A DNA stretch of 64,000 nucleotides from Parablautia sp. Marseille-Q6255 (GTDB taxonomy: Bacteria > Bacillota > Clostridia > Lachnospirales > Lachnospiraceae), in contig NZ_CATNVD010000009.1 of the NCBI RefSeq assembly GCF_951230155.1, positions 1-64,000 of the forward strand, read 5' to 3'. Below the pieces are notes generated by a model. That model had not been told where the DNA came from, did no database searches, and saw nothing but the letters and a program-made list of their open reading frames with translations. Position numbers and translations under genes: made by a program. Shown in pieces: positions 1 through 8,976 of this stretch. The stretch's first letter is position 1, and each line of letters starts with the position of its first letter.

Positions 1-132
1 CGGACGCGAAGTCCAAGAAAGGAAGCCGACATACCGATTGCTCCATCATTATACAGCTTAAGCAACAAGATGGATAATTCCTTACTGGCTGTAAGGGATA
101 TTAACCATATTTATATTGTAGTAGAAAAATGA
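1..132 (+). CDS. possible 3' end of an upstream gene (partial, uncertain)
   Basis: The first 43 codons are open in frame 1 from the window edge to a TGA at 130-132, ending in residues DINHIYIVVEK. A second frame is also open to about position 75, so the reading frame is not certain. No family is recognisable and no start is visible. I list it only as the likely tail of a gene that begins outside the window. Confidence 0.25.
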   Translation, partial: RTRSPRKEADIPIAPSLYSLSNKMDNSLLAVRDINHIYIVVEK

Positions 133-208
133 TTGAAATGATTGAAAAAAATTAGGAGAGAGATTAATATGAAAGTATAAAATCTAAAAAAGAGGGAGGA
201 TGTTGAAA

Positions 209-1171
209 ATGAAGCAAATAAAGAGGTATTTGTGGGGAATACTTAGTATGATGTTTGTATGTTGGGTGTTTTTAAATACTCACATGATACATGAGGTACA
301 GGCAAGCGGGTACGATACGACGGCTCCCAAGTTAAATGGAGTGACTTTAGACAAGGCAGAGATTATTCTGCCAGGAGTTGTAAATGTAACTTTGGATATC
401 ACAGAAGAAGAAACAGGTGTAGAATCTGTGTTTATTCAGTTGAATTACGTTAAAGAAAATGGCGAATGGGTTAATAATGTATGTAGAATGGTACAATATA
501 CTTCAGGTGTAGATGGAGGAGCGTTATTTACCGGAAAACATACTTTTTCCATTGCCATGCCAAGCAAAATTCCGGCGGGAACATATGTTGTATATGTATC
601 GTTAAATGATGGGCAGCAAAATAGAGCGGAATATTGTGGAGTAGAAGAACCTCATGGTGATGAACAAGGAAATATTGTAAGTGTGGGTAGACCCTTAATT
701 TTGCAAAATGTGAACGGCAAAGAAGACGATCGTTGTCCGCTTAATACGTTCCTTACTGCAAAATCAGAGTTTGATGTTGCTTTTCAGAATGGCATTGAAA
801 ATCCTAAACTTTATGACAATTTAAAACAGATGAATAATAATGCGACAGCTATGGTTAACTATACTACATCGTCGCATATAGCGCCGGAACAGTTTTTTGA
901 GGCTATAAAACAGACGGGTAAAACGTTGGTATTTTCGGATAATGAAGTACAATGGGTATTTCGCGGAAATGATATTATCAATCCGCTAAAAGCTGTGGAT
1001 CTGTCGGTTAAAATTAGAGAGGTAGATGGCTCTGTATATGGAAACGATAATCGAGTGCTACAGCTTGATTTTGCCGAGAATGGTCTTTTGCCCGGAAAGG
1101 CCAGAATTCGTTTAAAGTCAGATTATATATATACATTGTTTTCGCTGAAGGAACCGGTTCGTTTATATTGA
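209..1171 (+). pseudogene. secreted Ig-like surface protein, N-terminal part of a frameshifted gene
   Basis: This is the N-terminal portion (about 320 residues) of a secreted protein. The ATG at 209 is the likely start because GGGAGG lies 9 bases upstream; the ATG at 200 overlaps that site. Residues 1-33 are a signal peptide (KRY, a hydrophobic core, then VQA as the probable cleavage site). The rest has beta-sandwich character without a catalytic motif I recognise. The reading frame ends at TGA 1169-1171, but the next frame continues without a gap (FVYIDKTATLQD) into Big_2 domains. Removing one G at about 1149-1151 joins both parts into one protein of about 545 residues. The segment is AT-rich and its codon use differs from the Big_2 tail. 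The function is probably cell-surface binding. A sequencing error instead of a true mutation is possible. Confidence 0.7.
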
Positions 1172-1847
1172 TAAAACAGCTACGTTGCAGGATGCAAATG
1201 TAAAACTTATCGTCGATGGGACAGACAGTTGGTGCGAATTTTATGTGACACATAACTCTAGATATGTTCTCAGTTCTGGAAAAGTAACTTTACAGAATGC
1301 AGAAAATCCAAATAAAAAAGTTAAGGTTAAAAAAGTCAAGATTACAGGCGAGAAATCCGCACCGGCAGGAAGCAAGATCCGTCTGCAGGTAAAGGTTACG
1401 CCGAAGAACGCGACGAATAAAGACGTAAAGTGGAAGAGCAGCAATACGAAGGTGGCGACAGTCAACGCAAAAGGCGTTGTGACGCTGAAGAAGAACAGCG
1501 GCGGCAAGACGGTGACGATCACGGCGACGGCGAAGGACGGAAGCGGCAAGAAAGACACGATCAAGATCAAGTCCGAGAAGAAGCGCGCAAAAGTAAAATC
1601 CATTAAAATTTCGGGCAAGACAAAAATGAAAGCCGGAAAGACGCAGAAGCTCAAAGCTACTGTAAAGGTACAGGGGAATGCGCCGAAGAAGGTAAAATGG
1701 TCGGTGGATAACAAGAAATACGCGACGGTCAGCGCGAACGGCACGGTCAAGGCAAAGAAGGAAGGAAAGGGAAAGACGATCCGCGTGACCGCGAAGGCGA
1801 TGGACGGATCGAATGTAAAGGCTACGTTTAGAATTAAGATCAAGTAA
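1152..1847 (+). pseudogene. C-terminal Big_2 (bacterial Ig-like) domains of the same frameshifted gene
   Basis: This part continues the secreted protein in the +1 frame. The first stretch (IDKTATLQDANVKLIVDG) still belongs to the upstream domain. Two Big_2 domains follow, each about 80 residues, with the signatures VKWKSSNTKVATVNAKGVVT and VKWSVDNKKYATVSANGTVK. It is very rich in Lys and Thr and ends in KIK just before the stop, with no LPXTG motif or membrane segment, so wall binding would have to be non-covalent. A separate start at ATG 1191 or nearby is possible but has no good ribosome site. From about 1335 the base composition becomes clearly more GC-rich and repetitive (gcgacg, aagaag) than the 5' part, which suggests a separately acquired module. 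Confidence 0.65.
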
Positions 1848-1869
1848 TTTGAAAATTTAAAGTCAGTCC

Positions 1870-1917
1870 AAAAACAGAGCTTGTGCGATACTAAGGTATT
1901 GGCACGGCTCTGTTTTT
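1870..1917 (+). terminator. intrinsic terminator after the Big_2 gene
   Basis: AAAACAGAGC and GGCTCTGTTTT form a stem with an additional inner paired portion, followed by a T-rich run. It ends the Big_2 transcript on the plus strand. Confidence 0.75.
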
Positions 1918-1934
1918 ATTTGGAAAAGGGCAAC

Positions 1935-1961
1935 ATAAAAGGGAGCCACAGAGTGACTCCC
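1935..1961 (-). terminator. probable terminator for the Abi gene
   Basis: On the minus strand, GGGAGTCAC and GTGGCTCCC pair with one mismatch and are followed by TTTTA. It lies about 90 bases past the stop of the minus-strand Abi gene. Confidence 0.5.
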
Positions 1962-2052
1962 CCAGTGCAGTCCTAAAACATACACCTCTTTCAATAAATA
2001 TAATATACAGTACAAGCAAAAAAAATGCAAGGAAAATTTTATGCCTAAACAA

Positions 2053-3027
2053 TTAGGTATTGAGATAGACCTCTAACGCAGTTATCTTTTGCGTGACATT
2101 TTGCTGTATAATTTGAGCATAAATTGTAGGTGCAACATTGGCTTGAAGAAGCTGATTTTGATTTTTGTAGGCATGAACTAATTGTTTTGCTCTTGTTGAA
2201 CTAAAATCAACGCGTTTTAACAAACAACATACAATAATTATGTAGTCAATCAGAGAATATAAAGTAATATTTTGTATACCGGTTTCTTTTTCAATCCATC
2301 TTTTAAGTACAGGACTGATTCTTCTGTCCTTGAATCTGGTATCAAAAATTATATTATTATGGGCAACACAGTTGCGCAGAGCTTTGATGGTATATAACAT
2401 GCTGCTTAACAGGTTTCTGTTTGTATCAATGGAAACATCAAACATATTTAATTGTACCATAATGTGTTCTCTTAAAGTCTTGTTTAAACATTCAAAAAAA
2501 CTGGCAAGATCACTAAGATATAGTATTTCAAAAACGACCCACAAAGGGGCATCTTCTCCACGGTTGTAAAAATGGCGCACCATTTGATTGTCGCTGTCTT
2601 CCTCATCGTGATAGCGCGCGGATAATTTTGAATATACAGAATTTCTTAATCTGAGTCGCTTGGACTGTAATTTTGTGTTTGTGGTATTATCACGCATGCG
2701 TTCTTTATAGACATGTTCGAATGTTCCGAGTTTTAGACCATTTACAGACTCATTGCAGACAATATTTTTTATGGCAGTTTCGATAAACATGAAGTCAGAA
2801 TATAACGCGGATTTTAAATTATTATCGTATTCAATTACAGCTACTATTTCGCTGAAGTCTGTATATGGAATTTGAGTGTGTCTGTTTCTTACGAAGCGAT
2901 AGCCTTTATATCCGTGATAGTAACCGTAACTGATTAATTGCTGCTTTTGATAACTGCCGCGGATCTGAATATTACAGTCATTTCTTAAATGCCGCATTAA
3001 CCCGTTTATTGTTTGTGGAGCGCTCAT
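2053..3027 (-). CDS. Abi family protein (Abi_2, HEPN-type) likely phage-defence factor
   Basis: The 324-residue protein fits the Abi_2 family (AbiD/AbiF-like abortive infection proteins). Visible features are an N-terminal TINGLMRHLRND segment, the region YRF-R-x8-DF, and RNCVAH at residues 218-223, an R-x4-H motif typical of HEPN ribonucleases. Members are thought to cleave RNA or shut down the host upon phage infection. The start ATG at 3027 has AAGAAGG 7 bases upstream. The gene stands alone on the minus strand between a surface-protein gene and asnS, with AT-rich composition that suggests horizontal acquisition. No antitoxin partner is adjacent. The family call is fairly sure; the actual trigger and target cannot be seen. 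Confidence 0.8.
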   Translation of the reverse strand: MSAPQTINGLMRHLRNDCNIQIRGSYQKQQLISYGYYHGYKGYRFVRNRHTQIPYTDFSEIVAVIEYDNNLKSALYSDFMFIETAIKNIVCNESVNGLKLGTFEHVYKERMRDNTTNTKLQSKRLRLRNSVYSKLSARYHDEEDSDNQMVRHFYNRGEDAPLWVVFEILYLSDLASFFECLNKTLREHIMVQLNMFDVSIDTNRNLLSSMLYTIKALRNCVAHNNIIFDTRFKDRRISPVLKRWIEKETGIQNITLYSLIDYIIIVCCLLKRVDFSSTRAKQLVHAYKNQNQLLQANVAPTIYAQIIQQNVTQKITALEVYLNT

Positions 3028-3143
3028 TTTGCACCTTCTTTCTATATACTATATAAAGAGTATAACAGTAAATGAAAATAGACACAATATAAATTTAGTT
3101 ATACAGAAACAAAATCTCTCCTCAAGCCCTCTCTTTTTAGAAC

Positions 3144-3172
3144 TTGCAGGAATGAAAGAAAAACGGTATAAT
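3144..3172 (+). promoter_or_regulatory. sigma-A promoter of asnS
   Basis: TTGCAG (3144-3149), a 17-base spacer and a perfect TATAAT (3167-3172), about 95 bases upstream of the asnS start. No T-box leader is evident in the short leader. Confidence 0.8.
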
Positions 3173-3266
3173 AACTTAAATATACGCAAATTCCGTGTGT
3201 CGGGGTGGCAGAGATGCTGTGCGGCATGCGGGAGCACGTAAAGAAGCGGACAGAAGGAGAATTATT

Positions 3267-4655
3267 ATGAAATTTACTACGGTCAGAGAATTATACCGCA
3301 ACAGCGATGCTTACATCGGAAAAGAGGTTACGGTAGGCGGATGGGTAAGAAGTATCCGCGACTCAAAAACTTTTGGTTTTATTGTACTGCATGACGGTAC
3401 GTTTTTTGAGACACTGCAGATCGTGTACTCAGATAAGCTTGAAAATTTTGCCGAGATCTGCAAGCTGAACAGCGGAGCTGCGATCATTGTAAAGGGGACG
3501 CTTGTCGCGACTCCGAATGCAAAGCAGCCGTTTGAGATCCAGGCAGAGAGCGTTTCTGTAGAAGGAACCTCTACGCCGGATTATCCGATGCAGAAAAAAC
3601 GTCATTCCATGGAGTACCTGCGCACGGTGCCGCATCTGCGTCCGAGAACGAACACCTTTCAGGCAGTGTTCCGTGTGCGCTCTCTGATCGCGTATGCGAT
3701 CCACAAGTTCTTTCAGGAGAGAGATTTCGTGTATGTGCATGCGCCTCTTATTACAGCGAGCGACTGTGAAGGCGCCGGAGAGATGTTCCAGGTAACAACG
3801 CTTGATCTGACAGATGTGCCGAAGACGGATAAGGGTGAGGTTGATTTTTCACAGGATTTTTTCGGAAAGGCAACAAAGCTTACGGTAAGCGGGCAGCTTG
3901 ATGTGGAGGCCTTCGCGCAGGCGTTCCGCAATGTTTATACATTCGGACCGACATTCCGCTCTGAGAATTCCAATACTGCGCGCCATGCGGCTGAGTTCTG
4001 GATGATCGAGCCGGAGATCGCATTCGCAGATCTGCAGGATGATATGAGACTGGCTGAGGATATGATCAAATATATCATTGCCTATGTACTGGAGCATGCA
4101 CCGGAAGAGATGAAGTTCTTTAATTCTTTCGTGGACAAGGGCCTGATCGAGCGCCTGACGCATGTGATGAATTCTGATTTTGGTCATGTGACATATACAG
4201 AAGCGATCGAGATCCTGGAGAAAAATAACGACAACTTTGAGTACAAGGTATCCTGGGGCTGCGACCTGCAGACGGAGCATGAGCGGTATCTGACCGAGCA
4301 GGTTTACAAGAAGCCGGTGTTCGTTACAGACTATCCGAAGGAGATCAAAGCATTCTATATGAAGCTCAACGATGACGGAAAGACGGTTGCAGCAATGGAC
4401 TGCCTCGTGCCGGGTATTGGTGAGATCATCGGCGGAAGCCAGAGGGAGGATGATTTTGACAAGCTGCAGGCGCGTATCGAGGAGCTTGGCATGAATGCGG
4501 AGGATTACAAGTACTATATGGATCTGCGCAGATATGGTACTACACACCATGCGGGCTTTGGCCTTGGCTTTGAGCGCTGCGTGATGTATCTGACTGGTAT
4601 GTCAAACATCCGCGACGTACTTCCGTACCCGCGTACAGTTGGAAACTGCGAGTAA
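3267..4655 (+). CDS. asnS: asparaginyl-tRNA synthetase
   Basis: Cytoplasmic class IIb aminoacyl-tRNA synthetase that charges tRNA-Asn with asparagine using ATP. The 462 residues match the usual bacterial length. An N-terminal OB fold ([22 protein letters not shown]) binds the anticodon. The catalytic core carries class II motifs 2 ([22 protein letters not shown]) and 3 ([15 protein letters not shown]). The start at ATG 3267 is chosen because AGAAGGAG lies just upstream and family members begin with [13 protein letters not shown] residues; an upstream in-frame extension lacks support. It is monocistronic, between its own promoter and a hairpin at 4663-4705. Confidence 0.97.
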   Translation: MKFTTVRELYRNSDAYIGKEVTVGGWVRSIRDSKTFGFIVLHDGTFFETLQIVYSDKLENFAEICKLNSGAAIIVKGTLVATPNAKQPFEIQAESVSVEGTSTPDYPMQKKRHSMEYLRTVPHLRPRTNTFQAVFRVRSLIAYAIHKFFQERDFVYVHAPLITASDCEGAGEMFQVTTLDLTDVPKTDKGEVDFSQDFFGKATKLTVSGQLDVEAFAQAFRNVYTFGPTFRSENSNTARHAAEFWMIEPEIAFADLQDDMRLAEDMIKYIIAYVLEHAPEEMKFFNSFVDKGLIERLTHVMNSDFGHVTYTEAIEILEKNNDNFEYKVSWGCDLQTEHERYLTEQVYKKPVFVTDYPKEIKAFYMKLNDDGKTVAAMDCLVPGIGEIIGGSQREDDFDKLQARIEELGMNAEDYKYYMDLRRYGTTHHAGFGLGFERCVMYLTGMSNIRDVLPYPRTVGNCE

Positions 4656-4662
4656 ATAAAAC

Positions 4663-4705
4663 GGCATGCCGGGGGACTGATCCTGCAAGCAGTCCCCGGT
4701 ATGCG
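4663..4705 (+). terminator. hairpin after asnS
   Basis: GCATGCCGGGGGACTG pairs with CAGTCCCCGGTATGC almost perfectly. The U-run is poor, so it may terminate weakly or only protect the 3' end. Confidence 0.55.
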
Positions 4706-4750
4706 GATTTATAAAACAGAAACAAATGACAGGTTTTATGGGGAGTAAGC

Positions 4751-5446
4751 ATGAGCAGTAAAATTTTAGTACTGGATGATGAAAAAGAGATTGCAGATGT
4801 CATTGCCCTGTATTTAAAAAATGACGGATACGAGGTGGAGACTGCATATACGGGGCGGGAAGCGCTTGCGATGATTGGCAGGGAGCAGCCGGATCTGGCG
4901 CTGCTTGATGTGATGCTTCCCGACATTGACGGCTTCCGTATCCTTGAGAAGATCCGCGAAAAATACAGATTTCCGGTGATCATGCTGACGGCGAAGACAG
5001 AGTACACAGACAAGATCGAGGGGCTGACTTTAGGAGCCGACGATTATATCGCAAAGCCGTTTAACCCGCTGGAGCTTGTTGCGAGAGTAAAGGCGCAGCT
5101 GAGGCGGTATACAAAGTACAATGAGACAGGGAAGCAGCAGGGAAATGTGATCGACTTTGCCGGACTTTTGATGAACCGTGATACGCATGAGTGCACGTAC
5201 AATGAGCGGGAGCTTGTGCTGACGCCCATTGAGTTCGATATTCTCTGGCTGCTGTGTGAGAATCGCGGAAAAGTGATCAGTTCAGAACAGCTTTTTGAGG
5301 CGATCTGGAAAGAAAAATACTTTAAAAACAGCAATAATACAGTGATGGTCCATATCCGTCATCTCCGCGAAAAGATGGGAGACGGACGGAGGAAGGATGA
5401 TTTTATAAAGACTGTCTGGGGAGTGGGTTATAAGGTTGAAAAATAA
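4751..5446 (+). CDS. VanR-type response regulator (OmpR family)
   Basis: DNA-binding response regulator of 231 residues. The receiver domain (1-120) has acidic residues D9/D10, phospho-acceptor D53 in LLDVMLPD, and the K in IAKPF. The OmpR/PhoB winged helix ends in the strongly conserved SNNTVMVHIRHLREKM and TVWGVGYKVEK. These stretches are closely similar to VanR of glycopeptide-resistance operons. It overlaps the kinase gene by 11 bases, so the two are translationally coupled. No vanH/A/X/Y genes lie nearby; instead a class B sortase and a sirtuin follow. I infer a cell-envelope sensing role and do not claim vancomycin resistance. Confidence 0.88.
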   Translation: MSSKILVLDDEKEIADVIALYLKNDGYEVETAYTGREALAMIGREQPDLALLDVMLPDIDGFRILEKIREKYRFPVIMLTAKTEYTDKIEGLTLGADDYIAKPFNPLELVARVKAQLRRYTKYNETGKQQGNVIDFAGLLMNRDTHECTYNERELVLTPIEFDILWLLCENRGKVISSEQLFEAIWKEKYFKNSNNTVMVHIRHLREKMGDGRRKDDFIKTVWGVGYKVEK

Positions 5447-6563
5447 TTACAGCAGACTGAAACGCTCGATTGTTGCCCGGACCCTTTTGATCTCCGTATT
5501 GTCTGTGGCTGTAGGATACGGCATTCTGACATTTCTGGTAGACGGCGTGTTTCAGGACAGCTTTGCTAATCTCGTTGTCCGTGTGTTTATGAAGTTTGGG
5601 ATGAACGAATGGCGCGCGATCGAGTGTTATAATGAGATTTTTATTTACAATAAAACACAGTTTGTGGTCGGAGGCTTCTGCATTCTGTTTTTATTTTCCT
5701 TTTATGTGTCGGTCGGCAGACTGACCAGATATCTGAACAGCATCAGCGAAGCGCTGGAGAAGACGCTGGATGTATCTGATGAGCCGATCCTTCTGCCGCC
5801 GGAGCTGGAGCCGATGGCGGATACGCTCTCTACGCTGAAACAGAAGCTCAAGCGGCGTGAAAAACAGGCGGCGGAGAGTGAAAAACGGAAAAATGAGCTG
5901 GTCGTTTATCTGGCGCATGATCTGAAGACGCCGCTCACATCTGTGATCGCGTATCTGACGATGCTGGATGAGCAGCCGGATATGTCTGCGGAGGATCGTG
6001 CGAAGTATACCCATATAACGCTTGAAAAGGCGATCCGCTTAGAAGAGCTGATCAATGAATTTTTTGATATTACACGCTTTAATCTGCAGAACATTGTTCT
6101 GGATAAAGAGCTGCTTAATCTGTCGATCCTGCTGGAGCAGCTGGCAGATGAGAGCTACGGTATGCTGAGTGAGAAAAATATGACGTGCGCCGTCGACGTT
6201 GAGGAAAAGCTGATGTTTCGCGGCGATCCTGACAAGCTGGCGCGCGTTTTTGATAATCTGCTGCGAAATGCGGCAGCGTATGGATATGAGGATACGCAGA
6301 TTTTGATCCAGGCGCGCGGCGGAAACGGAAGGATTACGATCATATTTACAAATGAAGGACCTCAGATCCCTCAGAAAAAGCTGGAAATGATCTTTGAGAA
6401 ATTTTACCGCGTAGATGATGCGCGTTCCAGCCGGACAGGAGGCGCGGGGCTGGGGCTTGCGATCGCCAGACAGATCGTAGAGCTGCACGGCGGCTCGATA
6501 TCTGCCGCGAGTGACAGCCGCAATACGCGGTTTATTGTAAGCCTGCCATCGCAGGAGGTCTAG
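5436..6563 (+). CDS. VanS-type sensor histidine kinase
   Basis: Membrane histidine kinase of 375 residues, partner of the VanR-like regulator. It starts with TTG at 5436 inside the end of the regulator gene. Two membrane segments (about 12-36 and 75-95) flank a short extracellular loop of about 40 residues. A HAMP-like linker leads to the H-box YLAHDLKTPLTS with phospho-acceptor H161, then N-box FDNLLRNAAAYG, and the ATP-binding boxes FEKFYRVDDARSS and GGAGLGLAIARQIVELHGG. The small sensor loop resembles short VanS-type sensors of envelope stress. The signal cannot be seen. Confidence 0.88.
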   Translation: MKNNYSRLKRSIVARTLLISVLSVAVGYGILTFLVDGVFQDSFANLVVRVFMKFGMNEWRAIECYNEIFIYNKTQFVVGGFCILFLFSFYVSVGRLTRYLNSISEALEKTLDVSDEPILLPPELEPMADTLSTLKQKLKRREKQAAESEKRKNELVVYLAHDLKTPLTSVIAYLTMLDEQPDMSAEDRAKYTHITLEKAIRLEELINEFFDITRFNLQNIVLDKELLNLSILLEQLADESYGMLSEKNMTCAVDVEEKLMFRGDPDKLARVFDNLLRNAAAYGYEDTQILIQARGGNGRITIIFTNEGPQIPQKKLEMIFEKFYRVDDARSSRTGGAGLGLAIARQIVELHGGSISAASDSRNTRFIVSLPSQEV

Positions 6564-6601
6564 GCGGTGTCGGAGAGTAAAACTGATGGGGAGGTGGCCG
6601 G

Positions 6602-7465
6602 ATGGCACAGAAGAAAAGGCGGAAAAGGAGCAGATTCGCAGATATTATGAGCGGTCTTTTGATGGCGATCGCGCTTGTTGTGTTTCTGTTCTCCGGGTAT
6701 ATGCTGTACGGATATTATAAAGAGTATAAAGCGGGGACGGATGAGTACGATAACCTCGAAAACAGCTATACGGTGGAGCGGCAGTCGGAGCAGGATTTTG
6801 AGGAGCTCGAGGATGATTCGGCGCTGCAGGAGATCACCGGACATGAGGTGCGCACAGTTATGGAGAACGGACAGGAGATCACGGTCCCTGTTGTGAGCAA
6901 TCCGATTGATTTTGAAGAGCTTGAGGCGGTCAATGAAGATATAGTAGGGTGGCTGCGCATCAGCGCGCTGGATATATCCTATCCGGTCGTCCAGGGGGAT
7001 GACAATGACTTCTATCTGCACCGGACCTTTGAAAAGGAAGACAATTTTGCGGGCTGCATTTTTCTGAATGCAGATAATAAGGATGATTTTACGGATCAGA
7101 ACACGATCATATACGGACATAATATGAAAAATGGTTCGATGTTCGGGAAGCTGAAAAATTTCCGGGACGAAGAGGTATTTAACAAAAGCAAATATTTCTG
7201 GATGTTTACGGATGATCTGATCTACCAGTATCGGATCTTTTCTGCATCCGTTGTAAATAAGACAGGACTTACGTACCAGACATTTTTCCTGAATAATGAG
7301 TTTGAGGAATTTATAAATGCAGCGTACGCAAATTCTGAGGTGGATACGAGCGGTGTGGAGGTAACAAAAGAGGATCGCGTCATGACGCTCTCTACCTGTA
7401 CCGGCGATGATGCAACGCGCTTTGTCGTTATGGGCAAGCTGGCGCAGATCTATGCGTCAAAATAG
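6602..7465 (+). CDS. class B sortase
   Basis: Membrane-anchored cysteine transpeptidase that links proteins to the cell wall or polymerises pilins. Of 287 residues, 17-38 are the N-terminal membrane anchor. The catalytic histidine is H173 in NTIIYGHNMKNGSMFG, the nucleophile C266 in TLSTC and the arginine R273 in DDATRF. The order and the wording NADNKDDFTDQNTIIYGHNM are those of class B enzymes. The start ATG at 6602 follows GGGGAGG. It lies 38 bases after the VanS-like gene and is probably co-transcribed with the two-component system. No substrate with an NPQTN-like signal is adjacent. The SPKTG-bearing adhesin at 19.2 kb would normally need a different sortase class. Confidence 0.92.
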   Translation: MAQKKRRKRSRFADIMSGLLMAIALVVFLFSGYMLYGYYKEYKAGTDEYDNLENSYTVERQSEQDFEELEDDSALQEITGHEVRTVMENGQEITVPVVSNPIDFEELEAVNEDIVGWLRISALDISYPVVQGDDNDFYLHRTFEKEDNFAGCIFLNADNKDDFTDQNTIIYGHNMKNGSMFGKLKNFRDEEVFNKSKYFWMFTDDLIYQYRIFSASVVNKTGLTYQTFFLNNEFEEFINAAYANSEVDTSGVEVTKEDRVMTLSTCTGDDATRFVVMGKLAQIYASK

Positions 7466-7512
7466 AGACAGACAGGCGTCGATGAAAGCTCTGTAAAAGG
7501 AGGGATCTGTGG

Positions 7513-8238
7513 ATGGAGGACAGTGTAAAAAGACTTCAGGAAATGGTTGATGAGAGCAGGCGGATTGTATTTTTTGGCGGAGCCGGCGTCTCGACAGAGA
7601 GCGGTATCCCGGATTTTCGAAGCGTAGACGGACTGTACCATCAGAAGTACGATTTTCCGCCGGAGACGATTTTAAGCCATACGTTCTTTGTGCGCAATAC
7701 CAGGGAATTCTATCGGTTTTACCGGGACAAAATGCTTTGTCTGGATGTAGAACCAAACGCGGCGCACCGGAAGCTTGCCGAGCTGGAGAAAAAGGGCAGA
7801 CTGACTGCTGTAGTGACACAGAATATTGACGGGCTCCATCAAAAGGCCGGAAGTACAAATGTGCTGGAGCTGCATGGCAGTGTGCATAGGAACTACTGCC
7901 AGAAATGCGGAAAAAGCTATGATGCTCAGTATATGAAGGACGCGCCGGGAGAGGTACCGCTGTGCAGCTGCAAAGGAGTGATCAAGCCGGATGTTGTACT
8001 GTACGAGGAGGGCCTTGACCAGCAGACGATGCAGGCTGCGGTCTATCATATTTCGCACGCAGATATGCTGATCATCGGAGGCACATCGCTGGCAGTCTAT
8101 CCGGCCGCCGGGCTGATCGATTATTTTGAAGGAAAATATCTCGTTGTGATCAACAAATCTCCGACTCCCCGGGATAAATTTGCCGATCTGTTGATCGCGG
8201 ACAGCATTGGCGAGGTTCTCGGAGGGATACGGGTGTGA
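7513..8238 (+). CDS. NAD-dependent protein deacylase (sirtuin, CobB/SrtN type)
   Basis: Cytoplasmic enzyme that removes acyl groups from lysines using NAD+. The 241 residues include the NAD motif GAGVSTESGIPDFRS (23-37), TQNIDGLHQKAG (102-113), catalytic H121 in LELHGS, and the zinc ligands C129, C132, C151 and C153. The zinc knuckle is short and the second pair is CSC, as in several clostridial members. It follows the sortase gene by 47 bases with AGGAGGG as ribosome site. It may share the transcript with the VanRS-like genes, though a functional link is only inferred from spacing. Confidence 0.92.
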   Translation: MEDSVKRLQEMVDESRRIVFFGGAGVSTESGIPDFRSVDGLYHQKYDFPPETILSHTFFVRNTREFYRFYRDKMLCLDVEPNAAHRKLAELEKKGRLTAVVTQNIDGLHQKAGSTNVLELHGSVHRNYCQKCGKSYDAQYMKDAPGEVPLCSCKGVIKPDVVLYEEGLDQQTMQAAVYHISHADMLIIGGTSLAVYPAAGLIDYFEGKYLVVINKSPTPRDKFADLLIADSIGEVLGGIRV

Positions 8239-8306
8239 CGCAGGGCAGCCGAAATTCAGGCTGCAGATGCGACAGGCAGAGCGCAAGGTAAGGATACAGG
8301 TGTGAT

Positions 8307-8501
8307 ATGGAACGGCAAAATTATGAAGTGGGCGATATTGTAAAATTAAAGAAGCCGCATCCCTGCGGAAGCCAGGAATGGGAAATCCTGCGTGTGGGAG
8401 CAGATTTTCGCCTCAAATGTATGGGCTGCGGCCATCAGATCATGGTCGCGCGGAAAGTAGTGGAGAAAAATACGAAAGGCTTGAGAAAAAAAGAAGCGTA
8501 G
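8307..8501 (+). CDS. DUF951 family small zinc-ribbon-like protein
   Basis: A 64-residue protein of the DUF951 family, recognisable from VGDIVKLKKPHPCGSQEW and LKCMGCGHQIMVAR. Three cysteines (one in HPCG, two in CMGC) could hold a metal. Its function is unknown, but the family commonly sits just upstream of rpsF-ssb-rpsR in Firmicutes, as it does here. The gene is preceded by a weak GGAUAC-like ribosome site. Confidence 0.85.
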   Translation: MERQNYEVGDIVKLKKPHPCGSQEWEILRVGADFRLKCMGCGHQIMVARKVVEKNTKGLRKKEA

Positions 8502-8565
8502 CAGAAATACTGATAAAACAGAGAAAATCCTGCAAAAAATAGGAATAATTCCATGTGGAAACTTC

Positions 8566-8594
8566 TTGAAAATCATCGAGACGTATGCTAGAAT
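8566..8594 (+). promoter_or_regulatory. promoter of the rpsF operon
   Basis: TTGAAA (8566-8571), 17 bases, TAGAAT (8589-8594). The leader of about 70 bases contains a pairing stretch (CCTT..ATAAGG) that might be a ribosomal-protein binding site for S6:S18, but I could not confirm the consensus. Confidence 0.7.
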
Positions 8595-8669
8595 AAATAC
8601 TTGTGATATATTATTTCCTTGCTCCTTTCATGGAAAAGGGGCCAGAGACCATAAGGAGGTGCGAGAAGC

Positions 8670-8957
8670 ATGAACAAATATGAATTAGCAGTGGTTGTCA
8701 GCGCAAAACTTGAAGACGACGACAGAACCGCTACGATCGAGAAGGTAAAAGAGTACATTACACGCTTTGGCGGTACTGTAACAGAAGTAGAGGAGTGGGG
8801 CAAGAAGAAGCTCGCTTATGAAATCCAGAAAATGCATGAAGGATTCTATTACTTCGTTCGCTTTGAGGCTGATGCAACATGTCCGGCAGAAGTCGAGAGA
8901 CGTGTCCGTATCATGGAAAATGTCATCAGATATTTATGCGTTAGACAGGATGCATAA
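8670..8957 (+). CDS. rpsF: 30S ribosomal protein S6
   Basis: Small-subunit protein of 95 residues that binds the central domain of 16S rRNA together with S18. The sequence starts MNKYELAVVVSAKLEDD and has the conserved EVEEWGKKKLAYEIQKMHEGFYY. It is preceded by AAGGAGGTG. It is the first gene of the classic rpsF-ssb-rpsR operon, ending 19 bases before ssb. Confidence 0.97.
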   Translation: MNKYELAVVVSAKLEDDDRTATIEKVKEYITRFGGTVTEVEEWGKKKLAYEIQKMHEGFYYFVRFEADATCPAEVERRVRIMENVIRYLCVRQDA

Positions 8958-8976
8958 ATAGAAAAGAGGAGATAGA

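Noticed and set aside
3173-3266. T-box leader for asnS
   Set aside because: The leader is only about 95 bases and lacks the T-box sequence and terminator.
4751-7465. Vancomycin resistance operon
   Set aside because: Only the VanR/VanS-like sensors are present; no ligase, dehydrogenase or dipeptidase genes follow.
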